Shown here: positions 1 through 5,056 of the stretch, piece after piece
Numbering within the stretch: position 1 is the stretch's first letter
Layout: each line of letters opens with the position of its first letter
DNA from: Desulfovibrionaceae bacterium UBA6814
GTDB taxonomy: Bacteria > Desulfobacterota > Desulfovibrionia > Desulfovibrionales > Desulfovibrionaceae
Assembly (NCBI GenBank): GCA_002452635.1
Contig: DKEU01000188.1
Coordinates: 1-5,263, forward strand
Direction: 5' to 3'
DNA: 5,263 bases
Notes under the pieces: model-generated
The model's database searches: none
What the model was told of the DNA's origin: nothing
What the model saw: the letters and a program-made list of their open reading frames with translations, nothing else
Made by a program: the position numbers and the translations under genes

Positions 1-30
1 CAACGCAGCCATCGCGGGATTTTCAACGGC

Positions 31-735
31 CTACGCCGCCCAGGCCGGGACCCATTTCCAGGCCTGGCGCAGGGACTTGTCCAGGGCGTGGCAGCGGGGC
101 TCCACCGCGTAGACGAGCTTCCAGTAGGCTTCCGAGTGGTCCAGGTGGCGGGTGTGGCAGAGCTCGTGGAGCATGACGTAGCGGCACAGGTCCGGGGGCA
201 GGAAGAGCAGCTTGCAGTTGAGGCTGATGCCGTGCTTGGCCGTGCAACTGCCCCAGCGGGACTTCTGGGCGCGGATGGTGAGGTGGCTGAAAGTCAGGTT
301 ACTCTGTTTCGCCAGGTCGCGCAGCCAGGGGGTGAGGTGCTGGCGGGCCGCGGCGCGCAGCCAGTCCAGGAGCAGGCTGCGCAGGGCGTCGGCTTCGTCC
401 TCCGGGCCGGCCAGGAGCAGGCGGTCCGGGCCGTTCTGGCGCAGGGCCGGGCGGCCGGGGCGCTCAATGCGGGCCACCTGCCAGGTCTGGCCCAGGGCGC
501 GCAGTTCGATGGCGTCGGGCAGGGCGGCCGCTGCTCCGGGGTCCTGGCCGCGGCGGGCCAGGCGGGCCAGGTGGTGCTCTATCCAGTCCTTGCGCGCCTC
601 CAGGATGGCGGGCAGCTTGGCGGGATCGAACCCGGGCGGCGCGGTCACGGTGAGGCCCCGGCCCGGGTTGATGCGCAGGGTCACGCGCCGGGCGCGGGGG
701 TGCAGGCGCAGTTCGAAGTCGGGCAGGCGGCTCAT
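31..735 (-). CDS. YgjP-like (DUF45/M48-type) zinc metallopeptidase
   Basis: A 234-residue soluble protein with the hallmarks of the YgjP-like metallopeptidase family. The zinc site is visible as HELCH (H190, E191, H194), and the third ligand H200 lies six residues on in LDHSEAYW, the family's HExxH-x5-H spacing. The second signature, SRWGSC (159-164) followed by ISLNCKLLFLPP (170-181), is also typical. The N-terminal half (about 7-125) is the usual beta-rich variable region. There is no signal peptide or membrane segment, so it should be cytosolic. Family substrates are poorly known; E. coli YgjP has been annotated as a UTP pyrophosphatase, so peptidase activity is inferred. The ATG (733-735) overlaps the TGA of the upstream cyclotransferase gene as ATGA. 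Only a weak GAGAA precedes it, which favours translational coupling. The stop is TAG. No terminator is visible in the last 30 bases of the window. Confidence 0.9.
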   Translation of the reverse strand: MSRLPDFELRLHPRARRVTLRINPGRGLTVTAPPGFDPAKLPAILEARKDWIEHHLARLARRGQDPGAAAALPDAIELRALGQTWQVARIERPGRPALRQNGPDRLLLAGPEDEADALRSLLLDWLRAAARQHLTPWLRDLAKQSNLTFSHLTIRAQKSRWGSCTAKHGISLNCKLLFLPPDLCRYVMLHELCHTRHLDHSEAYWKLVYAVEPRCHALDKSLRQAWKWVPAWAA

Positions 736-1127
736 TTCTCGGCCATGGGCCGGCGCGCCTCCTCGCCCAGGTCGAAGAAGTCTCCCGAGGGCACGAGTTT
801 GCCCGGCCGCTCCGGGTAGAAGTACATCCAGGCCGTGATGCGGCGGCCGTTGTCCAGCTCCACCTCCACCTCCTCGCGGCGGTAGACCGTGGGGTGGTCC
901 TCCAGCTCGTCCAGCCGGCGCAGGCCCGGCCCGCCCACCGCATAGACCTCGCCGGTGATGCGCGACTGTTGCTCGTGTTTGTACACGTAGGGCACGTAGG
1001 AGAAGTACATGGCGTACTTGCCCACCGTGCGCCCGCGGCCCAGCAGTTCAGCGCCGAGCAGGTAGGCGGAGTGATACCAGGAACCGGCGCGCAGGGAACC
1101 GTAAACGAAAACCGCGTGTTTCTGCAT
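732..1127 (-). CDS. gamma-glutamylcyclotransferase-fold protein (AIG2/GGACT-like)
   Basis: A 131-residue cytosolic protein of the GGCT/AIG2 fold. These enzymes cyclise a gamma-glutamyl group to 5-oxoproline and release the amine or amino acid. The substrate loop FVYGSLRAG is at 7-15 (YGSL 9-12). The catalytic Glu is most likely E76 in LDELEDHPTVYRRE (72-85), matching the LDxxExxPxxYxR pattern of the GGACT branch. GEVYAV at 59-64 is also typical. The fold is complete and of normal length. I chose the ATG at 1125-1127: it is preceded by GGGAGG about four bases upstream and begins directly with the first beta strand. A longer reading from a TTG at 1232 adds 35 residues unlike the family. The gene overlaps the downstream metallopeptidase gene by 4 bp. 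The true substrate (gamma-glutamyl-amine, glutathione-derived peptide or other) cannot be read from sequence. Confidence 0.9.
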   Translation of the reverse strand: MQKHAVFVYGSLRAGSWYHSAYLLGAELLGRGRTVGKYAMYFSYVPYVYKHEQQSRITGEVYAVGGPGLRRLDELEDHPTVYRREEVEVELDNGRRITAWMYFYPERPGKLVPSGDFFDLGEEARRPMAEK

Positions 1128-1203
1128 TGGACCTCCCGGCCCGGTGCATGAAATGGTTGGGGAACTGCGGCGAACGTGGCAGGCGGCCGGAGCTCCTGTG
1201 TCG

Positions 1204-1232
1204 CTTCTGGCTCGGTTCGGCTCGCCTGTCAA
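1204..1232 (-). promoter_or_regulatory. possible promoter of the cyclotransferase-peptidase pair
   Basis: A perfect -35 box, TTGACA, lies on the minus strand at 1232-1227. At a 17-bp spacing the -10 position (1209-1204) reads CAGAAG, only three of six matches to TATAAT. It would give a leader of about 70 nt before the cyclotransferase ATG. The terminator just upstream (1261-1291) means this pair needs its own promoter, which supports the call, but the poor -10 leaves it weak. Confidence 0.35.
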
Positions 1233-1260
1233 CGGGTTAGGCCGGCAAAAGCGCGAACTG

Positions 1261-1291
1261 AAAAAAGGCCCGCCCCCGGAAGGAGCGGGCC
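1261..1291 (-). terminator. intrinsic terminator after the zinc-ribbon gene
   Basis: On the minus strand a perfect 7-bp stem, GGCCCGC (1291-1285) with GCGGGCC (1273-1267), closes an 11-nt loop in which two further GC pairs can form. It runs straight into six T (1266-1261). It begins about 20 nt after the TAG of the zinc-ribbon gene. This is a textbook Rho-independent terminator and separates that gene from the cyclotransferase-peptidase pair. Confidence 0.9.
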
Positions 1292-1311
1292 TGGATGGCC
1301 GTGGTTGGGGG

Positions 1312-1614
1312 CTAGCCGCAGTTGCAGCCGCCTTCGGGTTCCTTGTTCTTCAGCTCGTCCGGACAGTAGGAGAGGAGGTTGAAGCACTCGAAGTTGTTTT
1401 CCGGGTCTTCGGCGTAGCGGAAGCTCAGGTTGGGATGCCCGCCGTAGGACTCCACGGTCTCCCCGGAATTCAGGAAGTACGAGCAGGAGTTGTTGTTGCA
1501 GACCAGAATCAGTCCCCACATGGTCTCGGGCGGCCCGATCCAGGATTCCAGTTTCTGGCCGCAGTGCGGGCAGAACCGTTCTTCGTCGCAGGTGTCGTAG
1601 GTATTGAAGCTCAT
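1312..1614 (-). CDS. small Cys-rich zinc-ribbon-like protein, function unknown
   Basis: A 100-residue acidic, Cys-rich protein I cannot assign to a named family. CPHCG (15-19) is a classic zinc-knuckle half. The second half is probably C39 and C44 in LVCNNNSCSYF (37-47), with the four-residue spacing seen in some short ribbons such as Ogr/Delta-type proteins. Extra cysteines are C9, C77 and C84, and the chain ends in GGCNCG (95-100). There is no signal peptide or membrane segment. The ATG at 1612-1614 is preferred because AAGGAG lies about nine bases upstream; a GTG at 1656 would add 14 residues but would place that AAGGAG inside the coding region. It is monocistronic: a likely terminator precedes it and a strong one follows. 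A metal-binding or nucleic-acid-binding role is inference from the cysteines alone. Confidence 0.8.
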   Translation of the reverse strand: MSFNTYDTCDEERFCPHCGQKLESWIGPPETMWGLILVCNNNSCSYFLNSGETVESYGGHPNLSFRYAEDPENNFECFNLLSYCPDELKNKEPEGGCNCG

Positions 1615-1646
1615 TGCGCAATGCTCCTTCAGGCCGCAGCCCGGTC

Positions 1647-1656
1647 GTGACGTCAC
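1647..1656. promoter_or_regulatory. palindrome upstream of the zinc-ribbon gene, candidate operator
   Basis: GTGACGTCAC is a perfect 10-bp palindrome centred about 37 bp upstream of the zinc-ribbon start codon. On the minus strand it is preceded by a further GTGAT, giving two GTGA half-motifs. It lies in the short gap between the glycosyltransferase terminator and the ribosome binding site, where a promoter for this gene must sit. It resembles CRP/FNR half-sites, but the spacing is wrong for the usual TGTGA-N6-TCACA, so no regulator is named. Confidence 0.3.
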
Positions 1657-1667
1657 ATCACTTCCTG

Positions 1668-1709
1668 AAATAACTCCTCCCGCCGGGATGTCCAGGGGCG
1701 GAGCAGGAG
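1668..1709 (-). terminator. likely intrinsic terminator after the glycosyltransferase gene
   Basis: On the minus strand CTCCT (1709-1705) and TCCGCC (1702-1697) pair with GGCGGGAGGAG (1684-1674), giving eleven pairs (one T-G) with a two-base GC bulge and a 12-nt loop. TTATTT follows at 1673-1668. It begins about 10 nt after the glycosyltransferase TAG. The imperfect stem and interrupted T tract make it less certain than the terminator at 1261-1291. Confidence 0.55.
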
Positions 1710-1718
1710 GGGGCGAGG

Positions 1719-2384
1719 CTAGATGGAGCGAGCGCCCCGGGCGTTCTGCTGCCAGGGTTGCATGGCCGCGGCATCCAGGCCCCGGCCCGCGTCGTAGACG
1801 CCCACCACGGTTTGGTCAAGTTCAACCTGCCGCGCGCGCCTCCGGTAGCGGGCCATGTTCACGAAGTCCGCCTCGTAGCCGCCCTGGCTGGTCCAGCCGT
1901 TGCAGCGGTCCAGCACCAGGGTGCGGGCCAGGCACAGGCACAGGGGGTCGATGTTGGCCTGGCGCACCACCTCCTGGCCGTCCAGCCGGGGCAGGAGCGG
2001 GGTGTCCGGGAAGGCGCGGGAGGTGTCGATGCGGCAGATGAGCATGTCCGCCCCGGGATGGGCCAGGTAGGTGGAGAAGGCTGCGGGGGTCAGGGCGTTG
2101 TCGTCGTCGAAGAAGATGAAGCGGGCGCCGCGGGAGGCGCGCAGCAGGGTGTCGCGGATCTTGTTGCCGTAGTCCCCGTCCCGGGGCAGGTCGAGGTAGC
2201 GCAGAAAGGGCAGGTCCCGGGGCCGCTGCCCGCGCACCCCGTCGAAGCCCACCAGCATCTCCACGGCCGAGGCGTCCAGCCCGGCCGAGTCCAGGGCCGC
2301 GGCCACGGAGTCCACGGCCTGGCCCAGGGCCAGGGGCCGGTCCCCCCGGCTGGGGGTGATGAGGGAGAACAGGGGCGCACCCAT
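1719..2384 (-). CDS. short GT-A (family 2-like) glycosyltransferase
   Basis: A 221-residue soluble protein with the layout of a GT-A nucleotide-sugar transferase. The N-terminus has the first strand and nucleotide-binding start FSLITPSRGDRP (6-17). YGNKIRDTLLRAS (72-84) matches the usual 'N-x-x-R-D-x-x' helix before the metal site. The acidic DXD motif is DDDN at 93-96, after a hydrophobic strand RFIFF (88-92). A late GGYEADFVNM (168-177) fits the acceptor or base region. There is no membrane anchor or C-terminal domain, so it is near the minimal size for the fold. Donor and acceptor are unknown. The ATG at 2382-2384 has AAGGA seven bases upstream. It follows recQ by 75 bp on the same strand and may be co-transcribed with it. 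No other polysaccharide or cell-wall gene is in the window. Confidence 0.8.
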   Translation of the reverse strand: MGAPLFSLITPSRGDRPLALGQAVDSVAAALDSAGLDASAVEMLVGFDGVRGQRPRDLPFLRYLDLPRDGDYGNKIRDTLLRASRGARFIFFDDDNALTPAAFSTYLAHPGADMLICRIDTSRAFPDTPLLPRLDGQEVVRQANIDPLCLCLARTLVLDRCNGWTSQGGYEADFVNMARYRRRARQVELDQTVVGVYDAGRGLDAAAMQPWQQNARGARSI

Positions 2385-2397
2385 GCGGCATTCCTTG

Positions 2398-2411
2398 GAC
2401 GGTTGACCGTC
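2398..2411. promoter_or_regulatory. inverted repeat upstream of the glycosyltransferase gene
   Basis: GACGGT-TG-ACCGTC forms 6-bp arms around two bases, about 20 bp upstream of the glycosyltransferase ATG. Its left half, GGACGGTT (2397-2404), recurs at 2419-2426, 22 bp away. A second dyad, CCTCGG (2415-2420) with CCGAGG (2429-2434), partly overlaps that copy. No T tract follows, so it is not an intrinsic recQ terminator. An operator is possible but unproven. Confidence 0.25.
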
Positions 2412-2459
2412 AGACCTCGGACGGTTTGCCGAGGACCAAGCAACAAGGATGCCAGGGGC

Positions 2460-4367
2460 TCAGCCGTGCTTGTCGGCGTGGGCCGAGAACAGGGCCAGGA
2501 GGTCGTCGGCGTAGGCGAAGGCGCGGGCCTGGCCCACGCCCGGGGCCGCGGCCACGTCCTCGCGGGTGCGGGGCCTGGCCTGGACCAGGGCCAGCAGGGT
2601 CTTGTCGTGGAACACCACGTAGGGCGGCACGCCCTGGCTGCGGGCGGCGGCGAGCCGCCAGGCGCGCAGGGCCGCGAAGAGCTCCCGGTCCGCGGGGTCG
2701 TCCAGGTGGGCGTCGGTCCAGTGGGCCTTGCCCTCGCCGCGGGCCGCGCGCTCGGCCTTGCGCGCAGCGCGCTGCTCGGCTCGGCGTCTTTTTTTCTCTT
2801 CCTTGTCCCGCTCCGACGCCCAGGCCGCGTCTTTGCGCAGGGACACCGGCTCTTGGCCCTTGAGCACCCGCCAGCTCCTGGTGTTGAGCTTGAGCGCGCC
2901 GTGGCCCAGCCAGTCGATGTCCAGGTAGCCCGCGGCCGCCAACTGCCGGAAGATGGAGCGCCACTGCCGGCCGGTGAGTTCCTGCCCGATGCCGAAGGTG
3001 GAGACCTGCTCGTGTCCGTGCTTGAGTACGGCCTCGCTCTGCTTGCCGCACAGCACCGCCACCTGCTGGCCCACCCCGAAGGCCTGGCCGGTGCGGAACA
3101 CGCAGGACAGGGCCTTCTGGGCCTCCACCGTGGCGTCCCAGGTGTCGGCCGGGAACAGGCAGGCGTCGCAGTTGCCGCACGGCTCGGCCAACTCCTGGCC
3201 GAAATAGCCCAGGAGCACCTGGCGGCGGCAGCGGGTGGTCTCGCAGAACCCGGCCAGGGCCGAGAGCTTCTGCTGCTCCAGGGCCTTGACCTGGTCCGGG
3301 GCGTTTGACCTGTCGAGCAGCACGCGCATGGACGCGAAGTCGCCCAGGGAGTGCAGGAGCAGGGCGTCGGCAGGCAGGCCGTCCCGGCCTGCTCTGCCAG
3401 TCTCCTGATGGTATGCCTCCAAACTCTTGGGCGGGTCCAGGTGGACCACGAAACGCACGTCCGGCTTGTCCACCCCCATGCCGAAGGCGATGGTGGCCAC
3501 CATGACCGTGCCCTCCTCGGCCATGAACCGCTCCTGGCGGCGGCTGCGCTCGGCCCCGTCCAGGCCCGCGTGGTAGGCCAGGGCCGGCAGGCCCTTGGCT
3601 TGGAGAAAGGCCGCGGTCTCCTCGCACTTGGCCCGGGTCATGCGGTACACGATGCCGCACGCGCCCGGGCGCTCGGCCAGGAACGCGGCCAGCCGGCCGT
3701 GCGGGTCCTCCTTGGGCTCCACCATATATCTGATGTTGGGCCGGTCGAAGCCCGCGGTGAAGACCTTGGCCTCGGTGAAGCGCAGCCGCTCCAGGATGTC
3801 GCGGCGGGTGGGGCCGTCGGCCGTGGCCGTGAGGGCCAGGCGCGGCACGCCCGGGAAGCGGTCGGGAAGCCGGGCCAGGTCCAGGTATTCGGGCCGGAAG
3901 TCGTGCCCCCACTGGGACACGCAGTGGGCCTCGTCGATGGCGAAGAGCGCGATGGGCAGGCGCGTGAGGGTGGCCAGGAACCCGGGCTGGGCCAGGCGCT
4001 CGGGCGAGACGTAGACGAGGTCCAACTGCTTGCGCAGCAGCAGCCCCTCGATGCGCGAGATTTCCGGGAAGGGCAGGCTGGAGTTCAGGGTCTCGGCCCG
4101 CACCCCGAGCTGCTTGAGCCCCGACACCTGGTCCTGCATGAGCGCGATGAGCGGGCTCACCACCACCCCGACGCCCGGCCGCACCAGCGCCGGAATCTGG
4201 TAGCACAGGGACTTCCCCCCGCCCGTGGGCATGTACACCACCGCGTCGCCGCCCGAGGCGACGTGCGAGATGATCTCCTCCTGCCTCCCCATGAAGGCGG
4301 GAAAGCCGAAGACGTCCTTAAGGATGGAGAGGGGGGAGGGGGAGTGGCGGGTGGGGGCGTCGGCCAT
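2460..4367 (-). CDS. recQ: ATP-dependent DNA helicase RecQ
   Basis: A 635-residue 3'-5' superfamily 2 DNA helicase used in recombination and stalled-fork repair, acting on the nucleoid. All motifs are intact: Q-motif region FGFPAFMGRQ (20-29), Walker A PTGGGKS (47-53), DEAH (145-148), the RecQ aromatic loop SQWGHDFRPEY (151-161), motif III LALTATA (177-183), motif V ATIAFGMGVDKPDVRF (291-306) and motif VI QETGRAGRDG (321-330). Zinc ligands are C380, C397, C400 and C403. The RQC winged helix spans about 410-510 and the HRDC domain about 553-630. A strongly charged Lys/Arg/Glu/Ala linker (about 515-549) joins these two and explains why it is slightly longer than the 609-residue E. coli protein. 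An in-frame TAG sits three codons before the ATG (4365-4367), so no longer start exists. No good ribosome binding site is visible. It lies 70 bp after the membrane-protein gene. Confidence 0.97.
   Translation of the reverse strand: MADAPTRHSPSPLSILKDVFGFPAFMGRQEEIISHVASGGDAVVYMPTGGGKSLCYQIPALVRPGVGVVVSPLIALMQDQVSGLKQLGVRAETLNSSLPFPEISRIEGLLLRKQLDLVYVSPERLAQPGFLATLTRLPIALFAIDEAHCVSQWGHDFRPEYLDLARLPDRFPGVPRLALTATADGPTRRDILERLRFTEAKVFTAGFDRPNIRYMVEPKEDPHGRLAAFLAERPGACGIVYRMTRAKCEETAAFLQAKGLPALAYHAGLDGAERSRRQERFMAEEGTVMVATIAFGMGVDKPDVRFVVHLDPPKSLEAYHQETGRAGRDGLPADALLLHSLGDFASMRVLLDRSNAPDQVKALEQQKLSALAGFCETTRCRRQVLLGYFGQELAEPCGNCDACLFPADTWDATVEAQKALSCVFRTGQAFGVGQQVAVLCGKQSEAVLKHGHEQVSTFGIGQELTGRQWRSIFRQLAAAGYLDIDWLGHGALKLNTRSWRVLKGQEPVSLRKDAAWASERDKEEKKRRRAEQRAARKAERAARGEGKAHWTDAHLDDPADRELFAALRAWRLAAARSQGVPPYVVFHDKTLLALVQARPRTREDVAAAPGVGQARAFAYADDLLALFSAHADKHG
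4331..4357 (+). other. putative G-quadruplex motif in the first codons of recQ
   Basis: The plus strand carries four guanine runs: G6 (4331-4336), G5 (4338-4342), G3 (4349-4351) and G5 (4353-4357), with loops of 1, 6 and 1 bases. This meets the usual G3+N1-7 rule for an intramolecular G-quadruplex. It covers codons 4 to 13 of recQ on the template strand. The matching mRNA stretch is C-rich and G-poor. Confidence 0.5.
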
Positions 4368-4437
4368 GCGGCCGCACTAGCACCCGGCCTGGGCCAGGGC
4401 AAGGCTTGGGGCCCGTCATGCTGCGATCCGCTGCCGG

Positions 4438-4818
4438 CTATTTCGCGTACTGGGCCCGGTGTCTGCTGTTCTTGAGGTTCTCCTCCCGCGCGGTCCTGAC
4501 CGTGAATGCTGCTATGGGAATGAAGAGCAGTCCATTGATGATGGCTGCGAGGGGAGGCGTGACCGTAACCAGGGTGATCGGAAGATCGCCCAGCCCGAAG
4601 GCTTGCAGGAGCAACCCAATGGCATACAGGCTGATGCCCAGGCCGTACCCGGTCGTGATTATCCCTATGGCATAGAATCCCACCCAGACGGCAACATCAG
4701 TGCTGTTCCGTGCAATGCCGCGGCCGAAGTACAAGAGTAATGCAAATGCTGTTGTGAACATGGAGAGGTATATCTGATCCATCAATTTGTATGCACCCAG
4801 AATCTCCGTGAGTTCCAT
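4438..4818 (-). CDS. small multi-pass membrane protein, function unknown
   Basis: A 126-residue hydrophobic protein I do not recognise. Predicted by eye are membrane segments at about 17-33 (YLSMFTTAFALLLYFG), 42-58, 59-77 and 80-106, so three or four passes, followed by a basic tail with R108, R111, K116, R119 and R121. Polar patches RGIARNSTD (33-41) and the TARE-to-K126 tail are likely loop and cytoplasmic end. There is no catalytic motif. The ATG at 4816-4818 has GAAGG at 4830-4826, a good spacing. It has its own promoter candidates upstream and no partner gene; recQ starts 70 bp downstream. Codon use is relaxed (several ATA, one TTA, one AGA, many A/T third bases) compared with the strongly GC-biased recQ and sdaA. 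That suggests recent acquisition or weak selection. Confidence 0.75.
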   Translation of the reverse strand: MELTEILGAYKLMDQIYLSMFTTAFALLLYFGRGIARNSTDVAVWVGFYAIGIITTGYGLGISLYAIGLLLQAFGLGDLPITLVTVTPPLAAIINGLLFIPIAAFTVRTAREENLKNSRHRAQYAK

Positions 4819-4835
4819 GATTCTACCTTCGTCTT

Positions 4836-4881
4836 ATTATAGATTTCATGAATTATACATACAATACACATTTTTAGGCAA
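4836..4881 (-). promoter_or_regulatory. tandem sigma70-type promoter of the membrane-protein gene
   Basis: Two perfect TATAAT boxes lie 16 bp apart on the minus strand, at 4857-4852 and 4841-4836. The upstream one has TTGCCT (4881-4876; four of six matches) at an 18-bp spacing and would start RNA near 4845, leaving about 27 nt of leader with the GAAGG ribosome site inside. The downstream one has TTGTAT (4864-4859; three of six) at 17 bp, but its start near 4829 would fall within the ribosome site. The upstream promoter is therefore the better candidate. By my count 27 of the 80 bases in 4821-4900 are G or C. Confidence 0.6.
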
Positions 4882-4892
4882 TGCGTCAAGGC

Positions 4893-4911
4893 AAAGAGGG
4901 ATATCCTCTTT
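4893..4911. repeat. inverted repeat AAAGAGG-GATAT-CCTCTTT
   Basis: A perfect 7-bp inverted repeat around five bases. Its centre lies about 57 bp upstream of the predicted start site at 4845, a position where activators often bind. As RNA it would be an A/U-edged hairpin with only three terminal U, followed by GCC on the minus strand, so it is a poor terminator. Confidence 0.4.
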
Positions 4912-4922
4912 ATTGCGTCCAT

Positions 4923-4936
4923 GCATGCCGGCATGC
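4923..4936. repeat. 14-bp perfect palindrome GCATGCCGGCATGC
   Basis: A perfect palindrome with no spacer, centred 27-28 bp upstream of the second dyad at 4893-4911 and about 85 bp upstream of the predicted transcription start of the membrane-protein gene. It is intergenic, at the boundary between the AT-rich and GC-rich parts of the spacer. It could be a dimeric regulator site; no regulator can be named. Confidence 0.4.
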
Positions 4937-4992
4937 GTGAAATTCTCAATGGGATTTAGCAGGGATATGGAACACGGTTCCCGGGCACGTCC

Positions 4993-5056
4993 GGAGACAT
5001 GCAGGGACAGGTCCGCGGACTGGGCCGGGGACAGGAGGGCAGGGGGACGAGGCCTG
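4993..5056 (-). terminator. C-rich, G-poor tract after sdaA, possible Rho loading site
   Basis: Immediately after the sdaA TAG the transcript is C-rich with many pyrimidine-C steps: by my count 33 C and 14 G in 64 bases (5056 to 4993). No stem followed by a T run was found between sdaA and the membrane gene. A Rho-dependent terminator would fit this composition, but such sites cannot be proven by eye. The opposite strand of the same tract carries a G-quadruplex motif at 5022-5046. Confidence 0.3.

Noticed and set aside
1..30. Bases after the metallopeptidase stop
   Set aside because: No stem-loop with a T tract and no coding sequence can be supported in so short a stretch.
88..819. 243-codon plus-strand open frame
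   Set aside because: It lies opposite the metallopeptidase gene with its HELCH site and has no recognisable motifs.
1128..1232. 35-codon N-terminal extension of the cyclotransferase from a TTG
   Set aside because: The extension is unlike the family, while the ATG at 1127 has a strong GGGAGG site and starts at the first conserved strand.
1144..1650. 168-codon plus-strand open frame
   Set aside because: It runs through the strong minus-strand terminator and opposite the zinc-ribbon gene; no motif is seen.
1758..3308. 516-codon open frame on the plus strand
   Set aside because: It runs antisense to the glycosyltransferase and recQ genes, has low-complexity Gly/Ala/Val/His-rich content, and shows no domain. 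It is typical of a GC-rich shadow frame.
2410..4206. 598-codon open frame on the minus strand inside recQ
   Set aside because: It is Pro/Gly/Arg/Ala-rich and out of frame with the fully motif-complete recQ. It is considered only as the frame a -1 slip would enter.
4368..4437. GGGCC/GGCCC hairpin between the membrane gene and recQ as a terminator
   Set aside because: There is no T run after the stem; nothing else in this 70-bp gap could be supported.
3351..4475. 374-codon plus-strand open frame
   Set aside because: It is antisense to the RecQ helicase core, with biased low-complexity composition.
4957..5001. 14-codon minus-strand reading frame between sdaA and the membrane gene, considered as a leader peptide
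   Set aside because: It has no ribosome binding site, no run of regulatory codons and no attenuator hairpin with a T tract after it.
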